Made by a program: the position numbers and the translations under genes. The notes under the pieces are model-generated. The model searched no databases and was not told where the DNA came from. It worked only from the letters and a program-made list of their open reading frames with translations. A DNA stretch of 64,000 bases. Source: Pseudomonas sp. Its GTDB lineage: Bacteria; Pseudomonadota; Gammaproteobacteria; Pseudomonadales; Pseudomonadaceae. The DNA lies in contig NZ_JASLAW010000095.1 in assembly GCF_030147005.1 (NCBI RefSeq), positions 1 to 64,000 of the forward strand, given 5' to 3'. Below, piece after piece: positions 41,014 to 50,598 of this stretch (positions are counted from its first letter, which is position 1; the number at the start of each line of letters is the position of its first letter).

Positions 41014-42936
41014 ATGAGTATCTTTAGCCACTTCCAACAACGTTTCGAGTCCACACAACAGGAAGAACTCACGCTTCAAGAGTATCTCGAGCTGTGCAAA
41101 CGGGACCGCAGCACCTACGCGTCTGCCGCAGAACGCCTGCTGCTGGCGATTGGCGAGCCGGAGCTGGTAGACACCTCGAACAATTCGCGCCTGTCGCGGA
41201 TATTCTCCAACAAGGTGATCCGGCGTTACCCGGCCTTTGAAGACTTCCACGGAATGGAAGAATGCATCGACCAGATCGTCTCCTACTTCCGCCATGCTGC
41301 CCAAGGCCTGGAGGAGAAGAAACAGATCCTCTACCTGCTCGGCCCCGTTGGCGGCGGCAAGTCGTCCCTGGCCGAAAAACTCAAACAACTGATCGAAAAA
41401 GTGCCCTTCTACGCAATCAAGGGCTCTCCAGTGTTCGAATCGCCCCTGGGCCTGTTCAACGCCACCGAAGATGGCGCGATCCTCGAAGAAGACTTCGGTA
41501 TCCCGCGGCGCTACCTCAATACCATCATGTCGCCCTGGGCCACCAAGCGCCTGGCCGAGTTTGGTGGCGATATCAGCCAGTTCCGTGTGGTCAAACTCTA
41601 CCCGTCGATTCTCAACCAGATCGGCGTCGCCAAGACTGAGCCGGGCGACGAAAACAACCAGGACATTTCGGCGCTGGTGGGCAAGGTCGATATTCGCAAA
41701 CTGGAAGAATTCCCGCAGAACGACGCCGACGCTTACAGTTACTCGGGCGCGCTGTGCCGGGCCAACCAGGGGCTGATGGAGTTCGTGGAGATGTTCAAGG
41801 CGCCGATCAAGGTGCTGCACCCGCTGCTTACGGCCACCCAGGAAGGTAACTACAACAGTACCGAAGGCCTGGGCGCGATTCCGTTCACCGGTATCCTGCT
41901 GGCCCACTCCAACGAATCGGAGTGGCACACCTTCCGCAACAACAAGAACAACGAAGCCTTCATCGACCGTATCTACATCGTCAAGGTGCCGTACTGCCTG
42001 CGGGTCAGCGATGAAATCAAGATCTACGACAAACTGCTGTTCAACAGCTCCCTGGCCAAGGCCCATTGCGCACCCGACACCCTGAAGATGCTCGCGCAGT
42101 TCACCGTGCTGTCGCGCCTCAAGGAGCCGGAGAACTCGAATATCTACTCGAAAATGCGCGTGTACGATGGTGAGAACCTCAAGGACACCGATCCCAAGGC
42201 CAAATCGATCCAGGAATACCGCGACACGGCGGGCGTCGATGAAGGCATGAACGGGCTGTCGACGCGCTTCGCGTTCAAGATCCTTTCCAAGGTTTTCAAC
42301 TTCGACCCCCACGAGATCGCCGCCAACCCGGTGCACCTGTTGTACGTGCTGGAGCAGCAGATCGAACAGGAACAATTCCAGGCCGAAACCCGCGAGCGCT
42401 ATCTGCGCTTCCTCAAGGAATACCTGGCGCCGCGCTACATCGAGTTCATCGGCAAGGAAATCCAGACCGCCTACCTGGAGTCGTACAGCGAGTACGGCCA
42501 GAACATCTTCGACCGCTACGTGCTGTACGCCGATTTCTGGATTCAGGACCAGGAATACCGCGACCCGGAAACCGGCGAAATCCTCAACCGCGTGGCGCTC
42601 AACGAGGAGTTGGAGAAGATCGAGAAACCCGCCGGCATCAGCAATCCGAAGGATTTCCGCAACGAAATCGTCAACTTCGTGCTGCGCGCCCGCGCCAATA
42701 ACAACGGCAAGAATCCAACCTGGCTCAGCTACGAGAAGCTGCGGGTGGTGATCGAGAAGAAGATGTTCTCCAACACCGAGGACCTGCTGCCGGTTATCAG
42801 CTTCAATGCCAAGGCCAGCAAAGAGGATCAGCAAAAACACAACGACTTCGTCACACGAATGGTCGAGCGCGGCTACACCGACAAACAGGTACGACTGCTC
42901 TCCGAGTGGTACCTGCGGGTGCGCAAATCGCAGTAA
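41014..42936 (+). CDS. prkA: PrkA family serine protein kinase / AAA ATPase
   Basis: Homologue of E. coli YeaG, a stress and stationary-phase protein. The 640-residue product has an AAA-type Walker A (GPVGGGKSS, 110-118), the PrkA N-terminal ATPase domain and a C-terminal kinase-like domain. ATG 41014 gives exactly the family length and follows AGGTGA; the frame is open to 40936. It leads prkA-yeaH-spoVR but is set apart from yeaH by a hairpin and an inverted repeat. Confidence 0.95.
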   Translation: MSIFSHFQQRFESTQQEELTLQEYLELCKRDRSTYASAAERLLLAIGEPELVDTSNNSRLSRIFSNKVIRRYPAFEDFHGMEECIDQIVSYFRHAAQGLEEKKQILYLLGPVGGGKSSLAEKLKQLIEKVPFYAIKGSPVFESPLGLFNATEDGAILEEDFGIPRRYLNTIMSPWATKRLAEFGGDISQFRVVKLYPSILNQIGVAKTEPGDENNQDISALVGKVDIRKLEEFPQNDADAYSYSGALCRANQGLMEFVEMFKAPIKVLHPLLTATQEGNYNSTEGLGAIPFTGILLAHSNESEWHTFRNNKNNEAFIDRIYIVKVPYCLRVSDEIKIYDKLLFNSSLAKAHCAPDTLKMLAQFTVLSRLKEPENSNIYSKMRVYDGENLKDTDPKAKSIQEYRDTAGVDEGMNGLSTRFAFKILSKVFNFDPHEIAANPVHLLYVLEQQIEQEQFQAETRERYLRFLKEYLAPRYIEFIGKEIQTAYLESYSEYGQNIFDRYVLYADFWIQDQEYRDPETGEILNRVALNEELEKIEKPAGISNPKDFRNEIVNFVLRARANNNGKNPTWLSYEKLRVVIEKKMFSNTEDLLPVISFNAKASKEDQQKHNDFVTRMVERGYTDKQVRLLSEWYLRVRKSQ

Positions 42937-42953
42937 GGCAGCGACAGGCGCTC

Positions 42954-42978
42954 ACTGCCAGGCATTCCGCCTGGCAGT
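42954..42978 (+). terminator. Hairpin after prkA (partial terminator or RNA stabiliser)
   Basis: A perfect 10-bp stem ACTGCCAGGC/GCCTGGCAGT with a 5-nt loop begins 17 bases after the prkA stop. No T run follows, so readthrough into yeaH is likely. Confidence 0.6.
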
Positions 42979-42993
42979 CGACCGCTTGTCCTT

Positions 42994-43020
42994 AAGCTTC
43001 CAGCTCGCGGCTTGAAGCTT
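42994..43020. repeat. AAGCTT-type intergenic inverted repeat
   Basis: AAGCTTCCAGC and GCTTGAAGCTT (42994-43004 and 43010-43020) form an 11-bp stem with one mismatch, ending 29 bases before the yeaH start. Strings of this AGCTTCAAGCTT kind recur between genes in fluorescent pseudomonads. Confidence 0.6.
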
Positions 43021-43049
43021 GTAACGTGAAGCTGCCCGGAGGGCTCCCC

Positions 43050-44321
43050 ATGAGCTATGTGATCGACCGACGCCTCAATGGCAAGAACAAGAGCACGGTA
43101 AACCGCCAGCGTTTCCTGCGGCGTTACCGTGACCACATCAAAAAGGCCGTTGAAGAGGCCGTCAGCCGCCGTTCCATCACCGACATGGAACATGGCGAAC
43201 AAATCAGTATTCCCGGACGCGACATCGACGAACCCGTGCTGCATCACGGCCGGGGCGGTAAACAGACGGTGGTGCACCCCGGCAACAAGGAATTCACCAC
43301 GGGTGAACACATTCCACGTCCTCAAGGTGGCGGTGGAGGCAAGGGCGCGGGCAAGGCCGGCAACTCCGGCGAAGGAATGGACGAATTCGTCTTCCAGATC
43401 ACCCAGGAGGAGTTTCTCGAATTCATGTTCGAGGATCTTGAATTGCCCAACCTGGTCAAACGCAACCTGACCGGCACCGACACGTTCAAAACCGTGCGTG
43501 CGGGTATCAGCAACGAGGGCAACCCGTCCCGTATCAACATCATCCGTACCCTGCGTTCAGCCCACGCCCGACGTATCGCCCTCTCAGGCAGCAGCCGTGC
43601 AAAATTGAAGCAGGCGAAGGAAGAGTTGGCCCGCTTGAAGCGCGAAGAGCCGGATAACTTCGGCGATATCCAGGAAATAGAGGCAGAAATCGAGAAACTC
43701 AGCGCGCGCATTCACCGCGTGCCTTTCCTCGATACTTTTGACTTGAAGTACAACCTCTTGGTCAAGCAACCCAACCCCAGCTCCAAGGCCGTGATGTTCT
43801 GCCTGATGGACGTGTCCGGCTCCATGACCCAGGCCACCAAGGACATCGCCAAACGTTTCTTTATCCTGCTGTACCTGTTCCTGAAGCGAAACTACGACAA
43901 GATCGAGGTGGTGTTCATCCGCCATCACACCAGCGCCCGGGAAGTGGACGAAGAAGAGTTCTTCTACTCGCGCGAAACCGGCGGCACCATTGTCTCCAGC
44001 GCCCTGAAGCTGATGCAGGAAATCATGGCCGAGCGCTACCCGGCCAATGAATGGAACATCTATGCGGCCCAAGCTTCCGACGGTGACAACTGGAACGATG
44101 ACTCGCCGATCTGCCGCGACATCCTGATCAACCAGATCATGCCTTTCGTGCAGTACTACACCTATGTCGAAATTACCCCCCGTGAGCACCAGGCGCTGTG
44201 GTTCGAATACGAGCGCATCGGCGACGCCTTTGCCGATACGTTCGCCCAACAGCAACTGGTCTCGGCCGGCGATATCTACCCGGTCTTCCGTGAACTCTTC
44301 CAGCGCAGGTTAGTGACATGA
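43050..44321 (+). CDS. yeaH: YeaH/YhbH family protein (DUF444, VWA-like)
   Basis: Stress protein of unresolved mechanism that works with PrkA and SpoVR. The 423-residue product has a basic N-terminus, a Gly-rich linker ([12 protein letters not shown] near residue 100) and a C-terminal von Willebrand-like domain with a MIDAS-type motif DVSGSMTQ (about residue 254). ATG 43050 follows GGAGGG. Its stop overlaps the spoVR start (ATGA). Confidence 0.94.
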   Translation: MSYVIDRRLNGKNKSTVNRQRFLRRYRDHIKKAVEEAVSRRSITDMEHGEQISIPGRDIDEPVLHHGRGGKQTVVHPGNKEFTTGEHIPRPQGGGGGKGAGKAGNSGEGMDEFVFQITQEEFLEFMFEDLELPNLVKRNLTGTDTFKTVRAGISNEGNPSRINIIRTLRSAHARRIALSGSSRAKLKQAKEELARLKREEPDNFGDIQEIEAEIEKLSARIHRVPFLDTFDLKYNLLVKQPNPSSKAVMFCLMDVSGSMTQATKDIAKRFFILLYLFLKRNYDKIEVVFIRHHTSAREVDEEEFFYSRETGGTIVSSALKLMQEIMAERYPANEWNIYAAQASDGDNWNDDSPICRDILINQIMPFVQYYTYVEITPREHQALWFEYERIGDAFADTFAQQQLVSAGDIYPVFRELFQRRLVT

Positions 44322-45883
44322 CCGCCAAAAAAGAGCATAAGCGCCAACCTATTTCCACCGGGTCCGAGTGGACCTTTGAACTGATCCAGGCCTATGACCG
44401 GGAAATCAGCCGCATCGCGGCGGGTTATGCGCTGGACACTTACCCCAATCAGATCGAAGTGATCACTGCCGAACAGATGATGGATGCCTACGCCTCCGTC
44501 GGCATGCCGCTGGGTTATCACCATTGGTCCTATGGCAAACACTTTCTCAGCACCGAAAAGTCCTACACGCGCGGCCAGATGGGGTTGGCCTACGAGATCG
44601 TGATCAACTCCGACCCATGCATTGCGTACCTGATGGAAGAAAACACTATTTGCATGCAAGCGCTGGTGGTGGCCCACGCGTGCTATGGGCACAACAGTTT
44701 TTTCAAGGGCAACTACCTGTTCCGCACCTGGACCGATGCCAGTTCGATCATCGATTACCTGGTGTTCGCCAAGCAGTACATCATGCAATGCGAGGAGCGC
44801 CACGGCATCGACGCGGTGGAGGACTTGCTCGATTCCTGCCACGCCTTGATGAACTACGGCGTTGACCGTTACAAACGCCCCTATCCGATTTCAGCCGAGG
44901 AAGAACGCCTGCGCCAAAAGGAGCGTGAAGAACACCTGCAGAAACAGATCAACGATTTGTGGCGCACCATTCCAAAGCGTGCCGATAAAAATAATGACAA
45001 GGACAATGCGCGCTTCCCTGCCGAACCACAGGAAAACATCCTGTATTTCCTGGAAAAACATGCGCCGCTGCTGGAGCCATGGCAACGGGAAATTGTGCGA
45101 ATCGTGCGCAAGATCGCCCAGTACTTTTATCCACAGCGTCAGACTCAGGTGATGAATGAAGGCTGGGCGACGTTCTGGCACTACACGCTGATGAACGACC
45201 TGTACGACGAAGGCCTGGTCACCGACGGTTTCATGATGGAGTTCCTCACCTCCCACACCAGCGTAGTGTTCCAGCCCGGGTTCGATAGCCCGTACTACAA
45301 CGGCATCAATCCCTATGCGTTGGGCTTTGCGATGTACCGGGATATCCGCCGCATGTGCGAGCACCCCACCGACGAAGACCGTCACTGGTTCCCGGAAATC
45401 GCCGGCAGCGACTGGCTCTCCACCATCAAGTTCGCCATGAGCAGTTTCAAGGATGAGAGCTTCATCTTGCAGTACCTGTCCCCCCAGGTCATTCGCGACC
45501 TCAAGCTGTTCAGCATCATGGATGACGACCTCAAGGATGACCTGGTCGTGCCAGCCATCCATGACGAGCCAGGCTATCGAACTATCCGCGAGACGTTGGC
45601 GGCGCAATACAATCTGGGCAACCGCGAACCCAACGTTCAGATCTACAGCATCGACGTGCGGGGGGACCGCTCGCTGACCTTGCGTCACCAGCAGCACGAC
45701 CGCAAACCCTTGGGCGAATCCACCGAGGAAGTGCTCAAGCATCTGCACCGGCTGTGGGGCTTCGATATCCACCTGGAAACCCTGCAAGGCGACCAGATAA
45801 TCAAAACCCACCATGTTCCACCGCGAAGCGATCATAACGACAACGACTACGGCCGCTTGGACCTGGCTGTCGTGCATCTCTGA
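44318..45883 (+). CDS. SpoVR family protein
   Basis: Third member of the prkA-yeaH-spoVR trio (YcgB in E. coli), function unknown; the B. subtilis namesake acts in spore cortex formation. The 521-residue product has family-typical segments [19 protein letters not shown] and [13 protein letters not shown] with several conserved His/Glu. It is translationally coupled to yeaH and ends before a strong terminator. Confidence 0.94.
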   Translation: MTAKKEHKRQPISTGSEWTFELIQAYDREISRIAAGYALDTYPNQIEVITAEQMMDAYASVGMPLGYHHWSYGKHFLSTEKSYTRGQMGLAYEIVINSDPCIAYLMEENTICMQALVVAHACYGHNSFFKGNYLFRTWTDASSIIDYLVFAKQYIMQCEERHGIDAVEDLLDSCHALMNYGVDRYKRPYPISAEEERLRQKEREEHLQKQINDLWRTIPKRADKNNDKDNARFPAEPQENILYFLEKHAPLLEPWQREIVRIVRKIAQYFYPQRQTQVMNEGWATFWHYTLMNDLYDEGLVTDGFMMEFLTSHTSVVFQPGFDSPYYNGINPYALGFAMYRDIRRMCEHPTDEDRHWFPEIAGSDWLSTIKFAMSSFKDESFILQYLSPQVIRDLKLFSIMDDDLKDDLVVPAIHDEPGYRTIRETLAAQYNLGNREPNVQIYSIDVRGDRSLTLRHQQHDRKPLGESTEEVLKHLHRLWGFDIHLETLQGDQIIKTHHVPPRSDHNDNDYGRLDLAVVHL

Positions 45884-45889
45884 AACGGC

Positions 45890-45945
45890 AAAGCCTCCAT
45901 TGGCCAGGCACAGGCGGTATCCTGTGCTGCTAATGGAGGCTTTTT
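45890..45945 (+). terminator. Terminator of the prkA-yeaH-spoVR operon that also covers the cca ribosome site
   Basis: A 12-bp outer stem (45890-45901 with 45932-45943) and an inner 7-bp stem GCACAGG/CCTGTGC (45908-45914 with 45921-45927) end in TTTTT. The 3' arm holds GGAGG (45935-45939), which is the Shine-Dalgarno of cca, 7 bases from its ATG. Confidence 0.85.
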
Positions 45946-45946
45946 C

Positions 45947-47179
45947 ATGAAAATCTATAAAGTCGGCGGCGCGGTGCGTGATCGTCTGCTGGGCATCAAG
46001 GTGACCGATATCGACCGCGTCGTCGTTGGCGCCACCACCGAAGAGATGCATGCCAAAGGCTTCAAGCCGGTCGGTGCTGACTTCCCCGTGTTCCTGGACC
46101 CGAAGAACGGCGATGAATACGCCCTCGCCCGCACCGAGCGTAAAAGTGGCAGGGGCTACGGTGGCTTCGTGTTTCACGCCAGCCCCGACGTCACGCTGGA
46201 AGAAGACCTGATCCGTCGCGACCTGACCATCAATGCCATGGCCGAAGACGATGACGGCAATCTGACCGACCCCTACCATGGCCAGCGCGACCTGGATGCG
46301 CGCATTTTACGCCACGTTTCGCCCGCTTTCGCCGAAGATCCGCTGCGAGTACTGCGCGTTGCGCGGTTCGCCGCGCGCTATGCGCACCTCGGGTTCACCG
46401 TGGCTCCTGAAACGCTGGAGCTGATGCGCCAGCTCAGCGAATCCGGCGAACTGGAAGCGTTGACACCGGAGCGCAGCTGGAAGGAAATTTCCCGAGCCCT
46501 GATGGAAGATCAGCCCCAGGTGTTTATCCAGGTGCTGCGCGACTGCGATGCGCTGAAAACCCTGATGCCGGAAGTGGACGCGCTGTTCGGCGTACCGCAA
46601 CCCGAAGCTCATCACCCCGAGATCGACACCGGCCTACATACGTTAAGCGTGCTAGAGCAGGCTGCCTTACACAAACAGCCGCTGACCGTACGGTGGGCGT
46701 GCCTGCTGCATGACTTGGGCAAGGGTCTGACGCCTGTGGATAAGTTACCGCAGCATATTGCTCACGAACATCGAGGCTTGAAGCTGATCAAGGCTGTCAA
46801 TGAACGCTTCAAGGTGCCAAAGGAATGCCAGGAACTGGCGCTGCTGGTGGGCCAATACCACACCCACGGGCATCGAGCCTTGGAGCTGAAGGCTTCGACA
46901 TTATTGGAGTTGCTGCAAAGTTTCGACGTTTACCGTCGGCCGCAACGCTTTGAGGAGTTTGTGGTCGCCTGCGAGATGGATGCACGGGGCCGCAAGGGTT
47001 TTGAACGGCGCAGTTATCCACAGGCCGATTACTTGCGTGGTGCGGCGAAGGCTGCACGCGAGGTAGCAGTGGCGCCCCTGCTGGAGAAAGGCTTCAAAGG
47101 CCCAGAGCTGGGCGAGGCGCTCAAGCGCGAACGGCTCAAGGCCCTCAAAACCTACAAGGAGCATTCCTCCCCACAATAA
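45947..47179 (+). CDS. cca: Multifunctional CCA-adding tRNA nucleotidyltransferase
   Basis: Adds or repairs the 3' CCA of tRNAs; the long form also has phosphohydrolase activity. The 410-residue product has the class II nucleotidyltransferase motifs [10 protein letters not shown] and DIDRVVVG at the N-terminus, [10 protein letters not shown], and an HD domain with LLHDLGKG (about residue 256). Its ribosome site GGAGG is inside the 3' arm of the preceding terminator stem, so readthrough transcripts should translate it poorly; its own promoter probably lies within or near the hairpin. Confidence 0.95.
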   Translation: MKIYKVGGAVRDRLLGIKVTDIDRVVVGATTEEMHAKGFKPVGADFPVFLDPKNGDEYALARTERKSGRGYGGFVFHASPDVTLEEDLIRRDLTINAMAEDDDGNLTDPYHGQRDLDARILRHVSPAFAEDPLRVLRVARFAARYAHLGFTVAPETLELMRQLSESGELEALTPERSWKEISRALMEDQPQVFIQVLRDCDALKTLMPEVDALFGVPQPEAHHPEIDTGLHTLSVLEQAALHKQPLTVRWACLLHDLGKGLTPVDKLPQHIAHEHRGLKLIKAVNERFKVPKECQELALLVGQYHTHGHRALELKASTLLELLQSFDVYRRPQRFEEFVVACEMDARGRKGFERRSYPQADYLRGAAKAAREVAVAPLLEKGFKGPELGEALKRERLKALKTYKEHSSPQ

Positions 47180-47187
47180 GCTCAGCC

Positions 47188-47706
47188 CTACAGAAGAGCG
47201 TTCGGCGTGAGTTGCTGGCCCTGCCATTCAAACCTGACAGGCGCCAGCACCTGGTCGATTCGCGCATCGCGCCATAGTTCCAACATTGTCTTGCCCGCCT
47301 CGGGGTGAATACGATCCGGCGCCATCATCGACAGCGGCCATAACACGAAAGCGTTTTTCAGGATCTCCGCCCGCGGCAGGATCAAACCGTCGAAATTACC
47401 CACTAGATCGCCATACAGCAACACGTCGATATCCAGCGGCAGCCCTTTACGATCGGGCGCATAGCGGCCATTTTCGGCCTCGATGAGTTTCAATCGACGG
47501 TCCAGCTCCATCAACGGAAGGTCGGTACCGGCCGACACCACCAGATTAAAGAACGGCCCGCTCTTGATACCCACCGGTTGACTTTCGAACACCGCCGAAC
47601 ACCGCATGTCCGTCAAAAAGCTCGCCAGCGCATCGAGTCCCGCACGTAAATTAAGCTCGCGCTCGATATTACTGCCAAGGCCAAGGTAAACCTGAGTCAG
47701 CGACAT
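47188..47706 (-). CDS. folK: 2-amino-4-hydroxy-6-hydroxymethyldihydropteridine pyrophosphokinase
   Basis: Transfers pyrophosphate from ATP to hydroxymethyl-dihydropterin in folate synthesis. The 172-residue product begins YLGLGSNIERE and has LDIDVLLYG (metal-binding Asp pair) and the LPHP-equivalent LPRAEILKNAFVL. It overlaps folB by 10 bases, so two consecutive folate enzymes are coupled. Confidence 0.94.
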   Translation of the reverse strand: MSLTQVYLGLGSNIERELNLRAGLDALASFLTDMRCSAVFESQPVGIKSGPFFNLVVSAGTDLPLMELDRRLKLIEAENGRYAPDRKGLPLDIDVLLYGDLVGNFDGLILPRAEILKNAFVLWPLSMMAPDRIHPEAGKTMLELWRDARIDQVLAPVRFEWQGQQLTPNALL

Positions 47707-48050
47707 CCGCGCTCGATCTCCACGCCCACACCTTTGGCCGCCGCGACGGCACCCGGCTTGGTCAATTTGAGGTGCAGCCAGGGAATCTGGAATTCACTCA
47801 TCAGCACGTGCGCCAGGCGTTCGGCGAAGGTTTCCACCAATTGGTATTGGGATTGCTCGGCAAAGGCCTGGATACGCGTGGACACGCTGGCATAATCCAG
47901 CGCCAGGGTCAGGTCGTCACCGGCGGCGGCCGGGCGGTTATCCCAGGCGAAGCTCAGGTCCAGGCGCAGGCATTGACGGATTCCGCGCTCCCAGTCGTAG
48001 GCTCCGATCACGGTGTCGACTTCCAGGCCTTCGATAAACACTCTGTCCAA
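47697..48050 (-). CDS. folB: Dihydroneopterin aldolase
   Basis: Cleaves or epimerises dihydroneopterin in folate synthesis. From a TTG codon at 48050 the product is 117 residues, the usual family length, starting [20 protein letters not shown], and GGAGAAGA precedes it with 6-8 bases spacing. The frame runs open to 48074 but those codons are unlike the family. It faces plsY across 74 bases. Confidence 0.9.
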   Translation of the reverse strand: MDRVFIEGLEVDTVIGAYDWERGIRQCLRLDLSFAWDNRPAAAGDDLTLALDYASVSTRIQAFAEQSQYQLVETFAERLAHVLMSEFQIPWLHLKLTKPGAVAAAKGVGVEIERGCR

Positions 48051-48124
48051 GCACTCTTCTCCGCAGCACGACAAGGGCGCGATGCCCCGTTAGAATCAGG
48101 GCGTCCTCGCCCGGAATAGTTAGC

Positions 48125-48694
48125 ATGTTTTGGTCACTGGCGATTCTCGCCTACCTGCTCGGCTCGCTGTCCTTTGCCATTTTGCTCAGCCGCCTGACGG
48201 GAAATCCCGATCCGCGAATGAGTGGCTCAGGCAATGCCGGTGCCACCAATATGTTGCGCCTGGCGGGCAAGAAGCTCGCCGTGCTGACGCTGCTCGGCGA
48301 CATCTGCAAGGGCCTGCTGCCCGTGCTGATCGCCAGCTTCGTCGGCCTTACCCTGCAACAGCAGGCCTGGGTGGGCATATGCGCCGTCCTGGGCCACCTG
48401 CTCCCCCTCTACTTCCGCTTTCGCGGCGGCAAAGGCGTGGCCACGGCGGCCGGCATGCTGCTGGGGATTTACCCTCCGGCGGCATTGCTGGCGGTGCTCG
48501 CCTGGCTGCTGACGTTCTACCTGACCCGTACCAGCTCGTTGGCTGCGCTGATCGCCACACCGCTCACCCTGCCGTTGCTGGCCTGGCAAGAACCGGCGGC
48601 GCTGCTGCCGATGAGCGTGCTGACACTGCTGATCGTCTGGCGCCACCGCGGCAATCTACGCGACCTGTTTGCCGGGCGCGAACGGCATTTTTAG
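48125..48694 (+). CDS. plsY: Glycerol-3-phosphate acyltransferase PlsY
   Basis: Integral-membrane enzyme that acylates glycerol-3-phosphate with acyl-phosphate. The 189-residue product has five hydrophobic segments and the loop motifs [11 protein letters not shown] (residues 37-47), [13 protein letters not shown] and the later HRGNLRDL. It is a single gene convergent with tsaD. Confidence 0.95.
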   Translation: MFWSLAILAYLLGSLSFAILLSRLTGNPDPRMSGSGNAGATNMLRLAGKKLAVLTLLGDICKGLLPVLIASFVGLTLQQQAWVGICAVLGHLLPLYFRFRGGKGVATAAGMLLGIYPPAALLAVLAWLLTFYLTRTSSLAALIATPLTLPLLAWQEPAALLPMSVLTLLIVWRHRGNLRDLFAGRERHF

Positions 48695-48713
48695 TTAGCG
48701 TCCACGCTAACCC

Positions 48714-49739
48714 TTACAACGGCGACAACTGCTCCATCGGCCAACGTGCCTGCACGCTGATCGCCAGGCTTTCATGTTGCCCGGCCTGCAGGCGTTGGCA
48801 GCCGGCGTAGGCGATCATTGCGCCGTTGTCGGTGCAGAACTCAGGGCGCGCGTAGAACACGTCCCCCTTCATCTCGCCGAGCATTTTCTCCAACGCGCTG
48901 CGCAAGGCCTTGTTGGCACTGACCCCGCCGGCAATCACCAATCGCTTCATGCCTGCCTGCTTCAGGGCGCGCTTGCACTTGATGGTCAAAGTCTCTACCA
49001 CGGCCTGCTGGAACGCCAGCGCGATGTCGCAACGGGCTTGCTCGCCGTCGTCCCCGGCGCTGACGCTCTGCTGCCAGGTATTCAATGCGGAGGTTTTCAA
49101 GCCGCTGAAGCTGAACATCAAACCAGGGCGATCGCACATCGGCCGTGGGAACGTATAACGACCGGCCACGCCTTTTTCGGCGAGGCGGGCGATTTCCGGA
49201 CCGCCGGGGTAATTGAGCCCCATCATCTTCGCGGTCTTGTCGAACGCTTCGCCAGCGGCGTCGTCCAGCGACTCGCCCAACAACGTGTATTGGCCGATGC
49301 CGTCGACCTGAACCAGCTGCGTATGCCCCCCCGAAACCAACAAAGCGACGAACGGGAACGCTGGCGGTGTTTTTTCCAGCATCGGTGCCAGTAAATGGCC
49401 CTCCATGTGGTGCACGCCAAGGGCCGGAATACCCCAGGCAAACGCCAGCGCCTGGGCACAGGAAGCCCCAACCAGCAGGGCTCCGACCAATCCCGGGCCT
49501 GCGGTATAGGCAATCGCGTCGATCTCGGTCGGCACGCAGCCAGCCTCATTCAACACCTGGCGGATCAACGGCAGCATACGTTTGACGTGATCACGGCTGG
49601 CAAGCTCCGGCACCACCCCGCCATAGGCGCGATGCAGGTCGATCTGACTGAACAGCGCATCGGCCAGGAGCCCGCGTTCACTGTCGTAAAGTGCGACACC
49701 GGTTTCGTCGCAGGAGGTTTCAAGTCCCAGTACTAGCAT
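48714..49739 (-). CDS. tsaD: tRNA N6-adenosine threonylcarbamoyltransferase
   Basis: Kae1-type subunit that transfers the threonylcarbamoyl group to A37 of ANN-decoding tRNAs. The 341-residue product begins [13 protein letters not shown], has the metal ligands in HHMEGHL (about 110-116) and the ATP-binding SGGHTQL and [10 protein letters not shown] segments. It diverges from rpsU, the classic arrangement in gamma-proteobacteria. Confidence 0.96.
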   Translation of the reverse strand: MLVLGLETSCDETGVALYDSERGLLADALFSQIDLHRAYGGVVPELASRDHVKRMLPLIRQVLNEAGCVPTEIDAIAYTAGPGLVGALLVGASCAQALAFAWGIPALGVHHMEGHLLAPMLEKTPPAFPFVALLVSGGHTQLVQVDGIGQYTLLGESLDDAAGEAFDKTAKMMGLNYPGGPEIARLAEKGVAGRYTFPRPMCDRPGLMFSFSGLKTSALNTWQQSVSAGDDGEQARCDIALAFQQAVVETLTIKCKRALKQAGMKRLVIAGGVSANKALRSALEKMLGEMKGDVFYARPEFCTDNGAMIAYAGCQRLQAGQHESLAISVQARWPMEQLSPL

Positions 49740-49941
49740 GGGTTTGCGCCTTGTAGAGGCTGAATTCGAAGGCGCGCATAATAGTCCCCACTCCCCCTCC
49801 CGCCTAGCGGTTTTCGATCAGAGGCTTTGCATTCCTGCCAATGAGGGGTTAACATCCGCAACCCTTAAAAACCGACGACCTCAGCCGCGAATTTTTTGCG
49901 ACGAGAACGTTGATCCCGGTAATGAAAGAAGGTAGCTCTGG

Positions 49942-50157
49942 ATGCCAGCCGTCAAAGTAAAAGAGAACGAACCCTTCGACGTAGCTCTGCGTCGTTTCAA
50001 GCGCTCCTGCGAAAAAGCCGGTGTTCTGGCTGAAGTTCGTAGCCGCGAATTTTATGAGAAGCCAACTTCTGAGCGTAAGCGTAAAGCAGCAGCCGCTGTT
50101 AAGCGTCACGCCAAGAAAGTTCAGCGCGAGCAGCGCCGCGCCGTTCGTCTGTACTAA
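49942..50157 (+). CDS. rpsU: 30S ribosomal protein bS21
   Basis: Small basic ribosomal protein near the mRNA exit site, needed for initiation. The 71-residue product is typical ([20 protein letters not shown], Lys/Arg-rich C-terminus). AAGGTAG precedes the ATG. It heads the macromolecular synthesis operon, with a hairpin directly after it. Confidence 0.97.
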
Positions 50158-50598
50158 TACACAGACGTTCGTAGCAAGCTTCTGCCAAGCCCGGCCCTCA
50201 GCCGGGCTGTTGGCATTTGCGGATATCGCTTGATGCTTCATCGTCGACGCCGCACACGCGACCGAGACACCGCTTCACACGTCAGGACTGGCTCTTTTGC
50301 CAGCGGTGCACGTCTCTTCTGACGAGCCTAACAAGGCTACTGACGAGCACACCCTATTCTTCAAGCAGACGATCAACTGTGTCGACTGTGCCCATTGATG
50401 AGCTTCCGAGACCAACCGCTGGTCAAGACCGGACTCACGGGCAACTTTTATTCGTCGGACACTGATAGAGATTAACGTCAGCGAATGTTCGACAGATACA
50501 CTCTCTGACATCCCATGCAGACGATAATGATCAGGCACCCTACGTGCGCTTGAACATTTCACGGGCCCTCATTTACACGCAGTGATGACGAGAACGCC
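50158..50598 (+). other. rpsU-dnaG spacer with repeated TGACGAG motif
   Basis: The 441-base spacer has no credible gene. After the rpsU hairpin it contains CTGACGAGC twice with a 21-bp period (50319-50327, 50340-50348) and TGACGAG again at 50586-50592. CGTCAG occurs at 50280-50285 and 50476-50481, and GCAGACGAT at 50365-50373 and 50517-50525. I cannot assign these to a known element. Confidence 0.5.
50183..50215 (+). terminator. Partial terminator between rpsU and dnaG
   Basis: Two stacked stems, TGCCAA/TTGGCA (50183-50188 with 50210-50215) and GCCCGGC/GCCGGGC (50189-50195 with 50201-50207), form one hairpin followed by only TTT. It matches the position of the E. coli T1 terminator that limits dnaG and rpoD relative to rpsU. 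Confidence 0.75.

Noticed and set aside
40894..42840. Long open frame antisense to prkA
   Set aside because: The plus-strand gene has full PrkA motifs and a ribosome site; the antisense frame is a codon-bias shadow.
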